Below are positions 45,548 through 54,931 of a stretch of 64,000 nucleotides of DNA, in pieces. Both the position numbers and the translations under genes were made by a program. The notes beneath the pieces were generated by a model. The model was not told the origin of the DNA. It searched no databases and saw only the letters and a list, made by a program, of their open reading frames with translations. Numbering within the stretch: the first letter of the stretch is position 1; each line of letters begins with the position of its first letter. The stretch comes from Thermoguttaceae bacterium. Its GTDB lineage: Bacteria; Planctomycetota; Planctomycetia; Pirellulales; Thermoguttaceae. The stretch is from assembly GCA_017939795.1 (NCBI GenBank), contig JAGBAA010000142.1, forward strand, positions 1-64,000, given 5' to 3'.

Positions 45548-47989
45548 TCATTCTTCCACGAGGAAGAAACGGTCCACGTAGACATTCTGGACTTCCCCGT
45601 CACGTTTCGGCGGCGCGAACCAGATGTACATCGTGTCGGTCAGCGCGTGTGCTCCGAGATCGACCAGCCGGTAAGTTTCCCCCTGGATCGCCTTTACGCT
45701 CAAATTCCGATGGGAAACGCTCTTTTTCTCCTTCCAGTCGTAGATGCCGCAGGTCATGGCCGAGCCTTCCTCGGTGGACGCTTCGCAGCGCACGGCACCG
45801 TAAACGCGCCATTTTTTGCCGTTTTTCAGGTCCAGTCCCGGCGGGAACGGACAGGAAGCCGCCCACTCAAAATGCCAGCCCGGCATCCGGATCGCACGGC
45901 CGTCTGACGCGTTCGGATCATCGATCCATTCACCCCAGCCTTTCTCACGGCCGGCGAGATTCATCGCGGAATCCTGAAAATCAAGCCAGAGGGCCGAATC
46001 CCAATCCGGAGCCGCTTTTCCCGAAGTTTCCTGCTCCGGCAAAACGGCGTTCATGTCCGGTTTCGCAGCCGGTTTGAGCGGGAAGGAAGAGATGAGTTTG
46101 CCACGCAGGTCCGCCCACGGCTGCCCGCGGAGCGATTCGCGGTAGTGCGTGCTGTCCTGCTCCTCAAGGAACGCGCAGAATTTCTCCGCCGCGGCTCGCG
46201 GTTCTTGCGGTCCCGGGAACGGAATACCATTCACTTTGCAGTAAAAGTTCATCTCGTGCCAACGCTGGAGCCAGTTGAAATCGTACGCAACGAGCGCTTT
46301 CTCCACACGCAGTGCCAGCGTTGGATCATCTTTGACCGCGGCGCGGGCTTTTTCGGCCAGCGGAGCCGCTTTCAGGATCGTCTCGGCATCGAGCCAGCCC
46401 CTCGTATTTTCGAGATAGCACCGAAGATTGAATCCTGTCGTGTCGGCCCGGTCGTGGATCACGTTCAGGTACTCAAGAAGCGGCTCCGCTGCTGGTCCGT
46501 AGTAGTTCGTGAAGAATTCCTTCCAGAGTGCCGTCTCATCCCGATCCGGATCCCAAAGCAGATGCGCGACGACCCAGTTTCTTGCCGAGACAAAGTCCCC
46601 GCACGTCGTGTGCACGTCCCCCTGATTGAACAGACCGATCGTTTTGTTCTTCACAAAGAACCGGATGTCCGGCGCGAGGCAGCGCATGTTCGGGTGCGGA
46701 AGAATGTAGTTCGTGAAGTTCGTGATGTAGTTCCAGACGAAAAGCTGCGGCGCGATGGCACTCCACCCGCGAATGTCGTCCGCGAGCGTTTTGTTCAGCT
46801 CACCCGATTCGAGAGGCTGAAGGAAAGAGCACTCGATCGTGCAGAGGCGGACCACCACGTTTTTGCGCGGTTTCACGAGCTTCGGCGGTTTCCGCGTGTA
46901 CTGGTACGCAAGGGTCTCGACAAAAACGTCCGGGAACTCCTTCTCGATGTCTTCCGCCACTTTGTTCACGAACGTGATGAGCGAGCCGGAAGGACTTTCG
47001 TTCGCTTCGTCGATCGCACGGCATTTTTCGCACGTGCAGTACCCGCGCCAGTCATTCTGGCTGATCGAGATGAATTTCGCGCCCGGATTCTTCCGCAAAT
47101 GCTCAAGCGCGTTTTTCGTCAGCTCCGCGCGCATTTCGTCATTCGCGAGACAAAGCTGCGTTCCGCTCGCGTGGATCTGCTCCGGCTTAAGCGTTTTGGC
47201 AAATTCCTCATACGCACTCCCCGGTCCGCTCCAGCTCGGGATGCCGACCTTGCGGACTCCGTCGATCTCGCTGAACCACTCCGGATGGTCTTTGAAATAC
47301 TTCACCGGCGGAATGAGCGGATAGAAAGAGTGCACGAAGAACACGAATCGGTTCTTTCCGCCCCACTCTTCCGAGATCCGCGCCATGTTCCCGTTCACCT
47401 TGCTGTGGACCGCGAATTTCTCCTCAAACGCGTCGCGATAGTACGCTTCCCGGTAGACCATTGGCGGAGCGAAACGGTGATCCTGCGCGCGGACTGTAAG
47501 CGTCGGTTTCCGCGGGATCGTGCTCTCGGTCGACGTCCACCACCGGCAGCCGAGTTCATCCTCCAGGAACGTCACCACGGCATAAAGTGCTCCGCGCCGT
47601 GCGTCGCCCGTCAGCACAAGATGCCCGTCCGCGTCGCTTTTCATGAAGATCTCATCCTCGCGAAAATCGATCTCCGTAAGCTCCGGAAACTCCTTTTTCG
47701 CCATTTCGGAAGTCCCAACGAACACGAACGGACCGCTCTCGCCGTTCAGCTCGCTCTCCTTCGCGATCGGGAGTTTCGCGCCGGTGATCTGCTCAAAATA
47801 GAGCTGGAATTCCCCGGCAGCATTTCCTTCCACGGCCGACGCGCCGTCCGGAAGAACGATCCGGTACGGACTTTTCCCGTCCACTGCCATATTCAATTCC
47901 TGCGCATTCACTTCCGCCGTCCCAAACGACGCTGCAGCCAGAAACACTCCCGCGAGTATTCCCAGCATGAAAAATGAACGAAGTTTCAT
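45548..47989 (-). CDS. Secreted DUF4838 glycan-related protein
   Basis: 813 residues with a signal peptide (RSFFMLGILAGVFLAAASFG to NAQE). Residues about 30-150 form a GH20b-like N-terminal domain (AAGEFQLYFEQITGAKLPIA). The central domain is DUF4838: KFISISQNDWRGYCTCEKC, ALAYQYTRKPPKLVKPRKNV, WNYITNFTNYILPHPN. It has the shape of an alpha-glucuronidase/hexosaminidase-like barrel. A C-terminal beta-sandwich (690-813) ends in YVDRFFLVEE. The ATG has AAGGAG upstream. Found mainly in glycan-degrading Planctomycetes and Bacteroidetes; the reaction is not established. Confidence 0.85.
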   Translation of the reverse strand: MKLRSFFMLGILAGVFLAAASFGTAEVNAQELNMAVDGKSPYRIVLPDGASAVEGNAAGEFQLYFEQITGAKLPIAKESELNGESGPFVFVGTSEMAKKEFPELTEIDFREDEIFMKSDADGHLVLTGDARRGALYAVVTFLEDELGCRWWTSTESTIPRKPTLTVRAQDHRFAPPMVYREAYYRDAFEEKFAVHSKVNGNMARISEEWGGKNRFVFFVHSFYPLIPPVKYFKDHPEWFSEIDGVRKVGIPSWSGPGSAYEEFAKTLKPEQIHASGTQLCLANDEMRAELTKNALEHLRKNPGAKFISISQNDWRGYCTCEKCRAIDEANESPSGSLITFVNKVAEDIEKEFPDVFVETLAYQYTRKPPKLVKPRKNVVVRLCTIECSFLQPLESGELNKTLADDIRGWSAIAPQLFVWNYITNFTNYILPHPNMRCLAPDIRFFVKNKTIGLFNQGDVHTTCGDFVSARNWVVAHLLWDPDRDETALWKEFFTNYYGPAAEPLLEYLNVIHDRADTTGFNLRCYLENTRGWLDAETILKAAPLAEKARAAVKDDPTLALRVEKALVAYDFNWLQRWHEMNFYCKVNGIPFPGPQEPRAAAEKFCAFLEEQDSTHYRESLRGQPWADLRGKLISSFPLKPAAKPDMNAVLPEQETSGKAAPDWDSALWLDFQDSAMNLAGREKGWGEWIDDPNASDGRAIRMPGWHFEWAASCPFPPGLDLKNGKKWRVYGAVRCEASTEEGSAMTCGIYDWKEKKSVSHRNLSVKAIQGETYRLVDLGAHALTDTMYIWFAPPKRDGEVQNVYVDRFFLVEE

Positions 47990-48009
47990 GGTTTTCTCCT
48001 TGATTTAAA

Positions 48010-48034
48010 GGTGGGTAAAATGGTGGGTAAAATG
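48010..48034 (-). promoter_or_regulatory. 12-bp direct repeat upstream of the DUF4838 gene
   Basis: CATTTTACCCAC occurs twice in tandem on the minus strand, starting about 20 bases upstream of the DUF4838 start codon. It overlaps where a promoter should be, so it may be an operator. The 245-base gap 47990-48234 has no gene. Confidence 0.35.
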
Positions 48035-48234
48035 AAGGCCAAAATCAGTCTGAGCCAATTCCCGAAAGAGGAAACGAACCTCCCAAACCGTCCCTGAAAA
48101 GGAATCGGCCCTCAAAGCGGGATGGAGTGTTTCGGGCTGGGCACTCCTTTGGCTAAAGTCCGTGAAAAAGGGGACACAGAAACCTTCTGCCGTCTGCATC
48201 CACCCAAACTCACGCCGGAAACCGTCCCGCCGCA

Positions 48235-50313
48235 TCAAAAATTCGGCGAATTATTGATGCGGATGATGCATCGAGGATTCCGTTTTTGGTAAATCGCCGC
48301 GCTGATGCAGCACAGCAACGCGACCACTGCCCCTCCAGCCATTCCCAAAACGGCAAAGGATGGAATGGGCAGAACAAAGAGCAGGACATAGAGCCACGCG
48401 ATATCAATGCACCAGTCCCGCTGACCGAAGAGGTTCTTATGCCCGAAAAGATGATTGCCGCGGAAAGTTCCCCCGGCTTTCGAGTCAATCGAAATCCCGT
48501 ACTGGAAATTATCCTGGATCGTGCAGTCATTTACCGTAGGTTCCGTCCCCTTTTCCCGGATCCGGATCCCGGCACGTCCATTCCGCCTAAAGGTGCAGTG
48601 CTCAAAAATCCCGCCGGCTCCATCCTGAACCAGAAGCCCGCAGTGCTGATTATCCTGGAATCGGCAGTTTTCTACCGTCGGTTCTGTTCCTTTTCCCTGG
48701 ACCTGAAATCCTGCGCACGCATTTTCAAGAGCCTCGCACTGCGTGAATTTTCCTTTCGCCCCCTGCCCCACAAAAAATCCGGCATTTCCGCATTTTTTCG
48801 CGGTACAGTGAACGACGATCGGATCCGCCTGGTTCTGAAGTGCAGCAAAACCGATCCCCGTATGCGACACAAATCGGCAAGAGTGAAATTTACTCATGGA
48901 TGCCATAACGAGAACAGCACTTCCGCTGAAAAAATCATCTACGCCAACGTTCCGGAACGTCAGATTTCGAATTTCCGAGAAACCGCTTTCAAGACGCAGA
49001 ACATTCCCCCGGCCTCCCTGCAGGACGACACTGTCCCGGTCGCCAGTTTCTCCAATGATTTTGATGTCTTTGCGCACCACGAGCGTTTGCTGGACCTGAT
49101 GGACTCCGTGCAAGATAAGCAGCGTACCGCCAGAGGGGGTCTTATCGTATGCCTGCTGAAGCGTTAGTCCGTCCGCAGGCCAGGTGACGGTCTGCACCGG
49201 ATCGCAGTACTGCCCGGAAGAAAAAAAGGAACGGAAGCCCAACTGTGGATCCGATTGCTGGAAAGCCTGGGAAACCGGCTGGGAAACGTTCTGCGGAAAG
49301 GTCGGGGACACCGACTGGAAAACAGCCGAAGAAATTTCATGAGGAGACGGCAGATCAGGCTGCGAAACAGACCCAGCACAGGAATCCGAGCCGGCACCAT
49401 TCCCGGCCAAAGCATCCAGAAAGTCCGAGCAGGTCGGGAATCGGTCAGCCGGAGCTTTGGAAAGTGCTTTTAGAATGGCTGCATTTTCGGAAGCAGAAAG
49501 CGTCGGGATCGGTTCAGGGACTTTCTGCATGACCTGCACGGCGAGAGAATAAAGGTTCCCCTCAAACGGAGGACGGCCGGCAAGCAGATGGTAGATCGAT
49601 GCCGCAAGCGAGTACTGATCGACGCGTCCGTCCTGCTCCTTTTCTCCCATAAGCTGTTCCGGCGGCATGTACTGCGGTGTGCCGGCACACGCCTGAGCCG
49701 TCGGCATACTCATCGCCATTGCTGCGGAAATACGGGCCGCAAGACCAAAATCGATCAGGCATGGGATCCGTTTTCCATCCCGAAGCGCAAATACGATATT
49801 CTGCGGCTTCACGTCCCGGTGGATGATGTGCATTCCGTGTGCATGGTCCAGTGCCTCTGCGATCGGACGAAAGACCGGGAGCAGCTCGGAAAGCGCGATG
49901 CCGTTGAGATTCTCCGGTTTCTGGAACCAGTCCCAGAGCGATCCGCCTTCGCAGTAATCCATGACGAAAAAGAGTCCATAATCCGGGTCCTCGTTCATGC
50001 CGAAAAGCGGGCAAATGTTCGGATGAAAAAGACGCGAAGTCAGATCGAACGTCTTCGCGATGCCGTCCATCGACTTTTTGTCGTCCTGGACCGGCATGGG
50101 AAGGAGTTTGCAGACGACGGTCCTTTTACGTCCGCGGCCAAGGTCCTCCTCCGCAAGCCACGCCTGCCCCATTCCGCCGCGTCCGAGAGAGCGGACCAGC
50201 GTAAAATTCTGAAACTTTCCGATCTTTCGCCCCGGTTCCAGGGGTTTTGCATAACCATCGGACTGAAAATCATCCTGCGGAAGAAAAGTCGATTGGGAAT
50301 CAAATGCGTTCAT
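48235..50313 (-). CDS. Ser/Thr protein kinase with beta-helix domain and C-terminal membrane segment
   Basis: 692 residues. The kinase (about 33-300) has GRGGMGQAWLAEE, VVCKLLPM, HRDVKPQNIVF, LIDFGLAARI and GTPQYMPPEQ. A Ser/Pro/Gln-rich linker follows (VSPTFPQNVSQPVSQAFQQS). Residues about 375-630 form a right-handed parallel beta-helix (NosD/DUF1565-like) with recurring units such as TEPTVENCRFQDNQHCGLLV and TEPTVNDCTIQDNFQYGISI. A hydrophobic region (WLYVLLFVLPIPS, then VVALLCCISAAIY) ends the protein. Because the membrane part is C-terminal, kinase and beta-helix would lie on the same side. Paralog of the FGE-tailed kinase. Confidence 0.9.
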   Translation of the reverse strand: MNAFDSQSTFLPQDDFQSDGYAKPLEPGRKIGKFQNFTLVRSLGRGGMGQAWLAEEDLGRGRKRTVVCKLLPMPVQDDKKSMDGIAKTFDLTSRLFHPNICPLFGMNEDPDYGLFFVMDYCEGGSLWDWFQKPENLNGIALSELLPVFRPIAEALDHAHGMHIIHRDVKPQNIVFALRDGKRIPCLIDFGLAARISAAMAMSMPTAQACAGTPQYMPPEQLMGEKEQDGRVDQYSLAASIYHLLAGRPPFEGNLYSLAVQVMQKVPEPIPTLSASENAAILKALSKAPADRFPTCSDFLDALAGNGAGSDSCAGSVSQPDLPSPHEISSAVFQSVSPTFPQNVSQPVSQAFQQSDPQLGFRSFFSSGQYCDPVQTVTWPADGLTLQQAYDKTPSGGTLLILHGVHQVQQTLVVRKDIKIIGETGDRDSVVLQGGRGNVLRLESGFSEIRNLTFRNVGVDDFFSGSAVLVMASMSKFHSCRFVSHTGIGFAALQNQADPIVVHCTAKKCGNAGFFVGQGAKGKFTQCEALENACAGFQVQGKGTEPTVENCRFQDNQHCGLLVQDGAGGIFEHCTFRRNGRAGIRIREKGTEPTVNDCTIQDNFQYGISIDSKAGGTFRGNHLFGHKNLFGQRDWCIDIAWLYVLLFVLPIPSFAVLGMAGGAVVALLCCISAAIYQKRNPRCIIRINNSPNF

Positions 50314-50387
50314 GAGCGGATCTCTAAAAAAGTCTCTTTTGCGTTGATTTCTAATGCAGTCCGGCTTTCGTCAAAGACTCGACTCCT

Positions 50388-50416
50388 ATTTTACCCCAGA
50401 TCCCCCCAAAACGCAA
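50388..50416 (-). promoter_or_regulatory. Promoter of the beta-helix kinase gene
   Basis: On the minus strand TTGCGT, 17 bp, then TAAAAT preceded by GGGG, about 75 bases before the start codon. Confidence 0.6.
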
Positions 50417-50502
50417 GGGGCTGAAATGGATTTTCCGGAAAAATTCCCCAAAATCAACGCAGAAACCACCCATTCCTCAGGAACCGATCCATACAAAGCA
50501 CC

Positions 50503-51612
50503 CTACCGCGTCTGCGTACCGGAAAAGACCGTCTCATGGATCGGCGTCCGCGTATCGACCGGAACGAAACGGATCCCCAGCGAACGGCACCCACACTCTA
50601 AAGAATCGTTCCACTGACGCAGATTTTCGAGATACGCACTGCGTACCGTTTCCGGATGAAGCGTCAGCGCACCGCCGTTTCCCGGTTCCATGGAAACGAA
50701 CTGACTGAACGACTCAAACGGAAATTCCAGCTCGTCCGCGTCCAGGATCCGAAAAAAAGTCACCTCGTTCCCCTGCGCACAAAGCAGCTTCATCTGCGGC
50801 AGGATCGATCCCCAGCTCTCCACGTCGAAAAAGTCGGAGAAAAGAAAGATCCGCGCCCGTTTCGAACACGCCGACGCCAGAACATTCAAGACCTCGGCAA
50901 AAGACTGCACTGCAGAAGCGGAGCCTGCGGGACGCCCTCTCCAGGGACTGCGGGACAGGGAATGGTCCGTCCGGGAACTTCCGGTTCCGAAACTTCCGGT
51001 TACCGATCCGTGAAACGGCGGTTCTTCCAGAAATCGGAGGACTTCTCCCCAGTGTTCCTCGCCGGAAGAAGCGCGAAGCACGACGGTCTCCATCCCGTTT
51101 GCCGCCGTCACCCCCGCAAGATCCCTTTGCTCCAGCACCGCATACGCCATCACGGAAGCCGTCAGACGGGCGTACTCCAGCTTGGAAAGACGCCCTTTTC
51201 CTGCGTAGTTCATGCTCGGCGAAAAATCGACCAGAAAATGAAACGCGTGGTTCGTGTCCTCGCGAAAACGCCGACGAAAGAGCTTCCCCGTCCTCGCAAA
51301 GACCCGCCAGTCGATGAACTTTTGCTCGTCCCCTTCTTCCCACGGCCGATGGTCCTCGAATTCCGTCGAAACGCCCATCCGCACACTGCGATGGATCCCG
51401 TACGTCATCCCGGCAGCCAAACGCGATACCCGCAGACGAAAATCCCCAAGCTGCGCCAGGACCGCCGGATCAAAAACAGCTCCCGGGGTTCCTTCATCCG
51501 TCTTTTTTTCCAGCATCGTCTTCGGTTCCGGATCCGAAGAAACCGCATCTTTCCCATTTTCAGCTCTCTGGGATCCAATCATCATTTCTCCCTTTTTCGA
51601 TTTCAGTTCCAT
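50503..51612 (-). CDS. DUF58 domain protein
   Basis: 369 residues. The DUF58 core is visible: FEDHRPWEEGDEQKFIDWRV followed by FARTGKLFRRRF, and a von Willebrand-like strand with FLVDFSPSMNY, resembling the MIDAS DxSxS. LFSDFFD is the second acidic strand. These proteins usually work with MoxR AAA ATPases, but none is adjacent. The start overlaps the end of comEC by ten bases; an alternative ATG at 51585 has a strong GGGAG. A Ser/Arg-rich low-complexity insertion (SFGTGSSRTDHSLSRSPW) lies in the middle. Translation is probably coupled to comEC. Confidence 0.85.
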   Translation of the reverse strand: MELKSKKGEMMIGSQRAENGKDAVSSDPEPKTMLEKKTDEGTPGAVFDPAVLAQLGDFRLRVSRLAAGMTYGIHRSVRMGVSTEFEDHRPWEEGDEQKFIDWRVFARTGKLFRRRFREDTNHAFHFLVDFSPSMNYAGKGRLSKLEYARLTASVMAYAVLEQRDLAGVTAANGMETVVLRASSGEEHWGEVLRFLEEPPFHGSVTGSFGTGSSRTDHSLSRSPWRGRPAGSASAVQSFAEVLNVLASACSKRARIFLFSDFFDVESWGSILPQMKLLCAQGNEVTFFRILDADELEFPFESFSQFVSMEPGNGGALTLHPETVRSAYLENLRQWNDSLECGCRSLGIRFVPVDTRTPIHETVFSGTQTR

Positions 51613-54600
51613 TTATCCCATTCCTTCCATTTCTCCCGATCCACGACTTCCAGCTTTCCATTTTGGACGGAGAAAAAGACGGCACCGCCGCGTCCCGTAT
51701 GGTAGACTTTGGCCCCCAGTTCTTCAAAGATCTCCCGCGTCCGTTTCTGCTGATTTCCATACGAATCGCAGATGACGAAATGTTTCGGCGTACACCAGGC
51801 CCCGAATTCCGGCGTCGCGCAAGTTTTCCCGCCATGATGCGGCGCAAAGACGACATCACACGGAATCGGCGTCTGTGCAAGAAATGCACCAAGCCCCGGC
51901 GGCGCAAGGTCTCCCGTCAGCAGGATCCGCACGCCCTGATACTCAAGCAGAAGTACGAGTGAATTCGCGTTCGTCAGCTCAGGATTCTCCCGCGCAAAAG
52001 TTTCCGCAGGATGCAGAACAGTCAGTACACAGTCCTCCGCAAGCGGGATCCGATCTCCGGCTTTCAATGTCCGGACCGGGATATTGTGCGTCTTGATCGC
52101 ATGATTCAGACGGCGCAGCATTTCCGCGGTTTCTTTTTCCGCCTGAGCCTGCCTTTCCCGCCAGGAAACCGGCACGGGATCCAAACTGTCCGGTGCAGAA
52201 ACTGCGGTCTCCTCACGACGTTCCTTTTCCGTTTTCCGGATCATGTCGGCAGATGCTGTTTTCATTTCGGTATTCTGCGGCCTGCTCTGCACAGAATGGG
52301 AAGTCCGGCGCAGAGTCTCCAAACATTGCGGAGAAACGAAGATCTCTCCTGTTCGAAAGCGCCGCAGCAGTCCTGGAACCGCATTGTAGTGGTCCATGTC
52401 CGGATGAGAAATGAAGATCGCGTCCAGCGAATGCACTCCCGCATTCCAGAGAAACGCAGATATCGTCCGAGTCGGAAACTCCGCAGGGGCAAACTGCCCG
52501 GCATCGTAAAGAAAATTTCGGCCGTCCGGGAGCTGGATGAGGATCGAGAGACCATGGGAAACAGAAATGGCCGAGCACCGAAGTTCACCGCGTTTCCCAT
52601 TTCCATTCAGCCAGAAGGGAAAGAGCAGAAGAAGCATAAGCGTCCAAAATACCGCGTGCTGCTTTCGATTCCGCAGCCGGACGGCAGGAAAAACCGCCCA
52701 CACGATCAATACGGAGTAAAGGAGAAAGTTCCAGAATGTCGGCGTTCCGCGCATCCAGAGGCAGTGTCCGGGGATCTGTGCTCCACAGTGGATGAGTGTG
52801 TCCATCACAGACAGTCCGGTCGAGCAGATCCACCCGAAAAATGGTCCCGCCATCGGTAAAGTACCGAAAAGTACGACGCCGGCCCCCCCAACCATGGCCG
52901 CCATCAGCGGAAGCCAAAGCAGGATATTCAGCAGGATCCCAATGAATGCCGCCACATGAAAGGAACCGACGACCAGCGGCATCAGCACGAGAGTCATCTG
53001 AAGCGAAGCCAGAAGCAAATTCATGGCATGCGTCCAAAAACGGCGGATCATTCTGCGAAAGATCGCCCGATGGTCTGCATTTGCGGCAAAAAGGTACTCC
53101 CAGGAAAGATGGAGCTCGTTCACGTCCGGCTCCCTTTTCTCAAAAGCATGTCTTGGGAAATGGCGCAATTTTCTCTTCCCGGTTCCCGTTTTCCATTTTT
53201 CAGTCTCTCTCCCGCTTTCTTCCGCACGCTTTTCTTCCGTCTCGTTTTCAGCTGCGGAGTCTTCATCCTCACAGGATCCTTCCGGTTTCCGCAATTGAGG
53301 AAGATCCCGCAGGACCGGAGAAAAGAGCAGCACGCCAACAGCAAGAAAAGAGAGTTGGGTCCCCGTTGAAAAAAGCGACGTTGGATTCAAAACGAGGACA
53401 AAAAGTCCCGCAGCTGCGAGCGAATTTAAATGAGACTGCGGTCTGGCGAGCCAGTAGGCAGATGTGGAGATCGCGACGAGGATCCCTGCCCGGAGTGCAG
53501 GAGGCCGCGCGCCGCTGACCAGCACGTAAAGCCAGACTCCCGCAAGCGTCAGCAGAACCGTCAGAGTCCGTCCTGTTCCAATGATCCGCGCCAGCAAAAA
53601 AAGTCCTCCGGCCAAAAGTCCCACATGAAGTCCGGAGATCGCCATGATGTGAATGGTCCCCGTCTCAAGCATCTCGTCCAGATCTTCGACAGAGACTTCC
53701 TCCCGGCACCCAAGAATGAGCGCCTCCGCCATGGGTCTCGTTTCCGGCGTCAAAAAACGCTCAAGCTGTACGGAAGCAGAGTCTCTCAGCCATTCAACGA
53801 TCCGAAAAACGCCCCAGATCCTCGGTCTGGAAACCAGCTGCGGATTCTTTTCCGACGGAACACGAAGGACCGCCAGGATTCGCTGCTGACGATAAAATGT
53901 TCGCGCGGAAAATGCCCGGGGATTCATCGTTTCCGAAAAATGGCTCATCCTGCCGCTCATCTGAAAAACGTCCCCGACGTGAGCGTCTTCCATCCGTCCC
54001 ATGACCCGCACGAGCAAATTCCCGGTCGCGGGGACCCATTTTGTTCCCGATTTGCGCTTCAAGACTTTCAGACAGAGCTGCGTGGTCATTTCATTTTCGT
54101 TTCCCAGAAAACTGGCAGTCCGACTCGGGAACGCAAATTCCGGCGGACGAACGATCTTTCCCTGTACGCATTCCAGGGAAAACGGATCGCCAGCGTTCAG
54201 TCCGATCTCCGTCTCAGGATAAAAATTCCAGTAGAGATGATGGAAAAGTCCTCCAACTGCACTGAAAGAAAGCAGAAGGAAAAGCGGGACCATCCGCTCT
54301 TTCAATCCCCGGAAGAACCGAATCAGTCCAGCACAAGAAAAAGAAACGGTCTCTCTTTCCCGAAGACTCCCGAGCACTCGGTCTTCTTCACCAGATTTTG
54401 CGAAAGCCATTCCCAACACATCAGCTTTTCGGAAATACGTTCCAGACACCCCGTCATTTTGTGAAGAGGCCCCCCAAACGCCGTCCATGCATTCCGTTTC
54501 CCATCTTCTATTTTTCCGAAGGGCGCGTTTCTGTCTCAGGCACACAAACGCCGCAGTAAGACACAGAACGTGAAGCACGAACCATCCCCAAGCGGTCCCG

Positions 54601-54755
54601 GAGATCGAAGTCTCGAATTCCTGAGGACTCCAAAAAAAACGGTCCGCAAGGATCCCGAGGATCATCATGCCCAGGAACGGCACCAGCGGACGGTACTCCT
54701 CGTACCGAGTTCCTGCCGTCAACTCCTCTTTTGCGCGATCGTACTGCGCCGACAT
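51603..54755 (-). CDS. ComEC/Rec2-type DNA uptake channel
   Basis: 1050 residues, longer than the usual 700-800. The competence domain has MAISGLHVGLLAGGLFLLAR and GARPPALRAGILVAIS. A C-terminal MBL-like domain has AIFISHPDMDHYNAVPGLLRR, LLLTGDLAPPG and FAPHHGG. ComEC transports one DNA strand across the inner membrane. Two unusual inserts of charged residues account for the extra length: one between membrane helices (EDEDSAAENETEEKRAEESG) and one inside the MBL domain (MIRKTEKERREETAVSAPDS). The ATG at 54755 follows GGGAG; a TTG 15 codons earlier is less likely. The DUF58 gene overlaps its end. Confidence 0.88.
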   Translation of the reverse strand: MSAQYDRAKEELTAGTRYEEYRPLVPFLGMMILGILADRFFWSPQEFETSISGTAWGWFVLHVLCLTAAFVCLRQKRALRKNRRWETECMDGVWGASSQNDGVSGTYFRKADVLGMAFAKSGEEDRVLGSLRERETVSFSCAGLIRFFRGLKERMVPLFLLLSFSAVGGLFHHLYWNFYPETEIGLNAGDPFSLECVQGKIVRPPEFAFPSRTASFLGNENEMTTQLCLKVLKRKSGTKWVPATGNLLVRVMGRMEDAHVGDVFQMSGRMSHFSETMNPRAFSARTFYRQQRILAVLRVPSEKNPQLVSRPRIWGVFRIVEWLRDSASVQLERFLTPETRPMAEALILGCREEVSVEDLDEMLETGTIHIMAISGLHVGLLAGGLFLLARIIGTGRTLTVLLTLAGVWLYVLVSGARPPALRAGILVAISTSAYWLARPQSHLNSLAAAGLFVLVLNPTSLFSTGTQLSFLAVGVLLFSPVLRDLPQLRKPEGSCEDEDSAAENETEEKRAEESGRETEKWKTGTGKRKLRHFPRHAFEKREPDVNELHLSWEYLFAANADHRAIFRRMIRRFWTHAMNLLLASLQMTLVLMPLVVGSFHVAAFIGILLNILLWLPLMAAMVGGAGVVLFGTLPMAGPFFGWICSTGLSVMDTLIHCGAQIPGHCLWMRGTPTFWNFLLYSVLIVWAVFPAVRLRNRKQHAVFWTLMLLLLFPFWLNGNGKRGELRCSAISVSHGLSILIQLPDGRNFLYDAGQFAPAEFPTRTISAFLWNAGVHSLDAIFISHPDMDHYNAVPGLLRRFRTGEIFVSPQCLETLRRTSHSVQSRPQNTEMKTASADMIRKTEKERREETAVSAPDSLDPVPVSWRERQAQAEKETAEMLRRLNHAIKTHNIPVRTLKAGDRIPLAEDCVLTVLHPAETFARENPELTNANSLVLLLEYQGVRILLTGDLAPPGLGAFLAQTPIPCDVVFAPHHGGKTCATPEFGAWCTPKHFVICDSYGNQQKRTREIFEELGAKVYHTGRGGAVFFSVQNGKLEVVDREKWKEWDKWN

Positions 54756-54931
54756 ACTCTCCCAATTCGCCAAAGTAGTCAAAGCCCCTCGCCATTCCAA
54801 GCCATCCGACGGCTTCAGGCGAACAAAATCGACCTGCGGAATGAAAATACCTTAAGGGATCCGGATCCATGCGCAAACTTCCCAAAGTCTGCGCCGACAC
54901 ACAAAATGTCGGCACAGATTCCCAGGAACGT

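Noticed and set aside
46145-47977. A 610-codon open frame on the plus strand opposite the DUF4838 gene
   Set aside because: Arg/Phe/His-rich composition without domains, and an exact mirror of a gene with a signal peptide and known family.
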